DNA from: Planctomycetota bacterium
GTDB lineage: Bacteria; Planctomycetota; Phycisphaerae; WQYP01
Assembly (NCBI GenBank): GCA_021826605.1
Contig: JAKAZF010000257.1
Span: forward strand, 1-5,188
Direction of reading: 5' to 3'
DNA: 5,188 bases
Below, in pieces: positions 5,011-5,188 of this stretch. Each line of letters starts with the position of its first letter. Positions within the stretch are counted from its first letter, which is position 1. A program made the translations under genes and the position numbers. The notes beneath the pieces are model-generated. The model did no database searches. It saw nothing but the letters and a program-made list of their open reading frames with translations, and was not told the DNA's origin.

Positions 5011-5039
5011 AAGATAGGGTTAGGGCTTCTATAGTATTA
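5004..5039. repeat. AT-rich inverted repeat spanning a putative -10 box
   Basis: TAATACTA (5004-5011) and TAGTATTA (5032-5039) are perfect inverted copies. AGA (5012-5014) and TCT (5028-5030) extend the stem to 11 bp with one bulged A. The right arm overlaps TATAGT at 5030-5035, so a protein bound here would cover the likely promoter. It could be an operator or, if transcription starts further upstream, a leader hairpin. Confidence 0.5.
5030..5035 (+). promoter_or_regulatory. Candidate -10 box TATAGT for the gene at 5121
   Basis: TATAGT matches TATAAT at five of six positions. Transcription would start near 5042, at the 5' arm of the leader stem 5040-5103. No -35 box is found at 16-18 bp upstream, so an activator may be needed; Pho-box-like repeats lie further upstream. 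A rival is TGcTAATAC (5001-5009), an extended -10 with TTAACC 17 bp before it. Confidence 0.35.
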
Positions 5040-5103
5040 CATAAACATGGGAAGCGGTTGAGCCGTGCTGTTGTTTCGCACTGCCCGCAGTTAAATGTTT
5101 ATG
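5040..5103 (+). other. Foldable 5' leader, possible cis-regulatory RNA
   Basis: CATAAACAT (5040-5048) pairs perfectly with ATGTTTATG (5095-5103), a 9-bp closing stem. Inside it GGG (5049-5051) can pair with CCC (5084-5086). Two small hairpins are also possible: CGG-UUGAG-CCG and GUGC with GCAC. This gives a branched fold ending 4 nt before the GGAG (5108-5111) of the next gene. I do not recognise a known riboswitch class. The internal helices are short and unproven. Confidence 0.35.
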
Positions 5104-5120
5104 AAGCGGAGAAATGGATC

Positions 5121-5188
5121 ATGGCAGCCGCAGTGAATAACACCGTTCATGCCCGCGAGGTTACCGAAGCGCTTAATGAAGTAAAATT
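5121..5188 (+). CDS. Start of an unidentified gene (partial, off right edge)
   Basis: Only 22 complete codons are visible, beginning MAAAVNNTVHAREVTEALNE. The ATG follows GGAG (5108-5111) at a 9-nt spacing. The out-of-frame ATG at 5114 stops after eight codons and is not preferred. The start has no signal peptide and looks like the beginning of a cytoplasmic, helical protein. The family cannot be named from this much sequence. Its upstream region carries direct repeats, an inverted repeat and a foldable leader, so it is probably regulated separately from rho. Confidence 0.6.
   Translation, partial: MAAAVNNTVHAREVTEALNEVK

Noticed and set aside
5015..5026. TAGGGTTAGGG resembling a telomere repeat or G-quadruplex
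   Set aside because: Only two GGG runs are present, which is too few for a quadruplex, and the repeat unit does not continue.

Overview
The window looks like bacterial chromosome from a planctomycete or other PVC-type lineage, possibly Phycisphaerae-like. That placement is an inference, made from memory. It rests on a long PilM that runs into a PilN-like membrane segment, a lipoprotein pattern I associate with planctomycete hypothetical proteins, promoters that sit directly on start codons, and GC-rich coding DNA broken by AT-rich spacers. No transposase, integrase, tRNA, rRNA or CRISPR array is visible.

Layout. On the minus strand, positions 1251 to 1 hold the first 417 codons of a type IV pilus PilM homologue that leaves the window on the left. 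A spacer of about 410 bp (1252-1662) separates it from the divergent plus-strand genes. This spacer is rich in inverted repeats: a 30-bp near-perfect hairpin, a bulged 11-bp stem, a C(UUCG)G tetraloop hairpin and a weak terminator-like hairpin with a T-run. It may encode a structured RNA or hold a long pilM leader. On the plus strand follow an unrecognised 240-aa lipoprotein (1663-2385), an unrecognised 137-aa four-helix membrane protein (2501-2914), a UgpQ-like glycerophosphodiester phosphodiesterase (3055-3774), and the transcription terminator Rho (3780-4949), only 5 nt downstream of the phosphodiesterase. After an AT-rich spacer (4950-5120) with direct repeats, an inverted repeat and a foldable leader, the first 22 codons of another gene start at 5121 and run off the right edge.

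How the parts relate. The pilM gene belongs to the inner-membrane assembly platform of type IV pili or a related secretion machine. The lipoprotein and the small membrane protein are envelope proteins of unknown role. The phosphodiesterase and Rho form a tight gene pair. The lipoprotein and the phosphodiesterase both have a -10-like box 6-8 nt before an ATG that lacks a Shine-Dalgarno sequence, which suggests leaderless mRNAs.

No clearly new multi-gene system is visible. The points most worth following are the PilM-PilN fusion, the two structured non-coding regions (1291-1530 and 5040-5103), the leaderless-type promoters, and a compact Rho with altered primary RNA-site residues.
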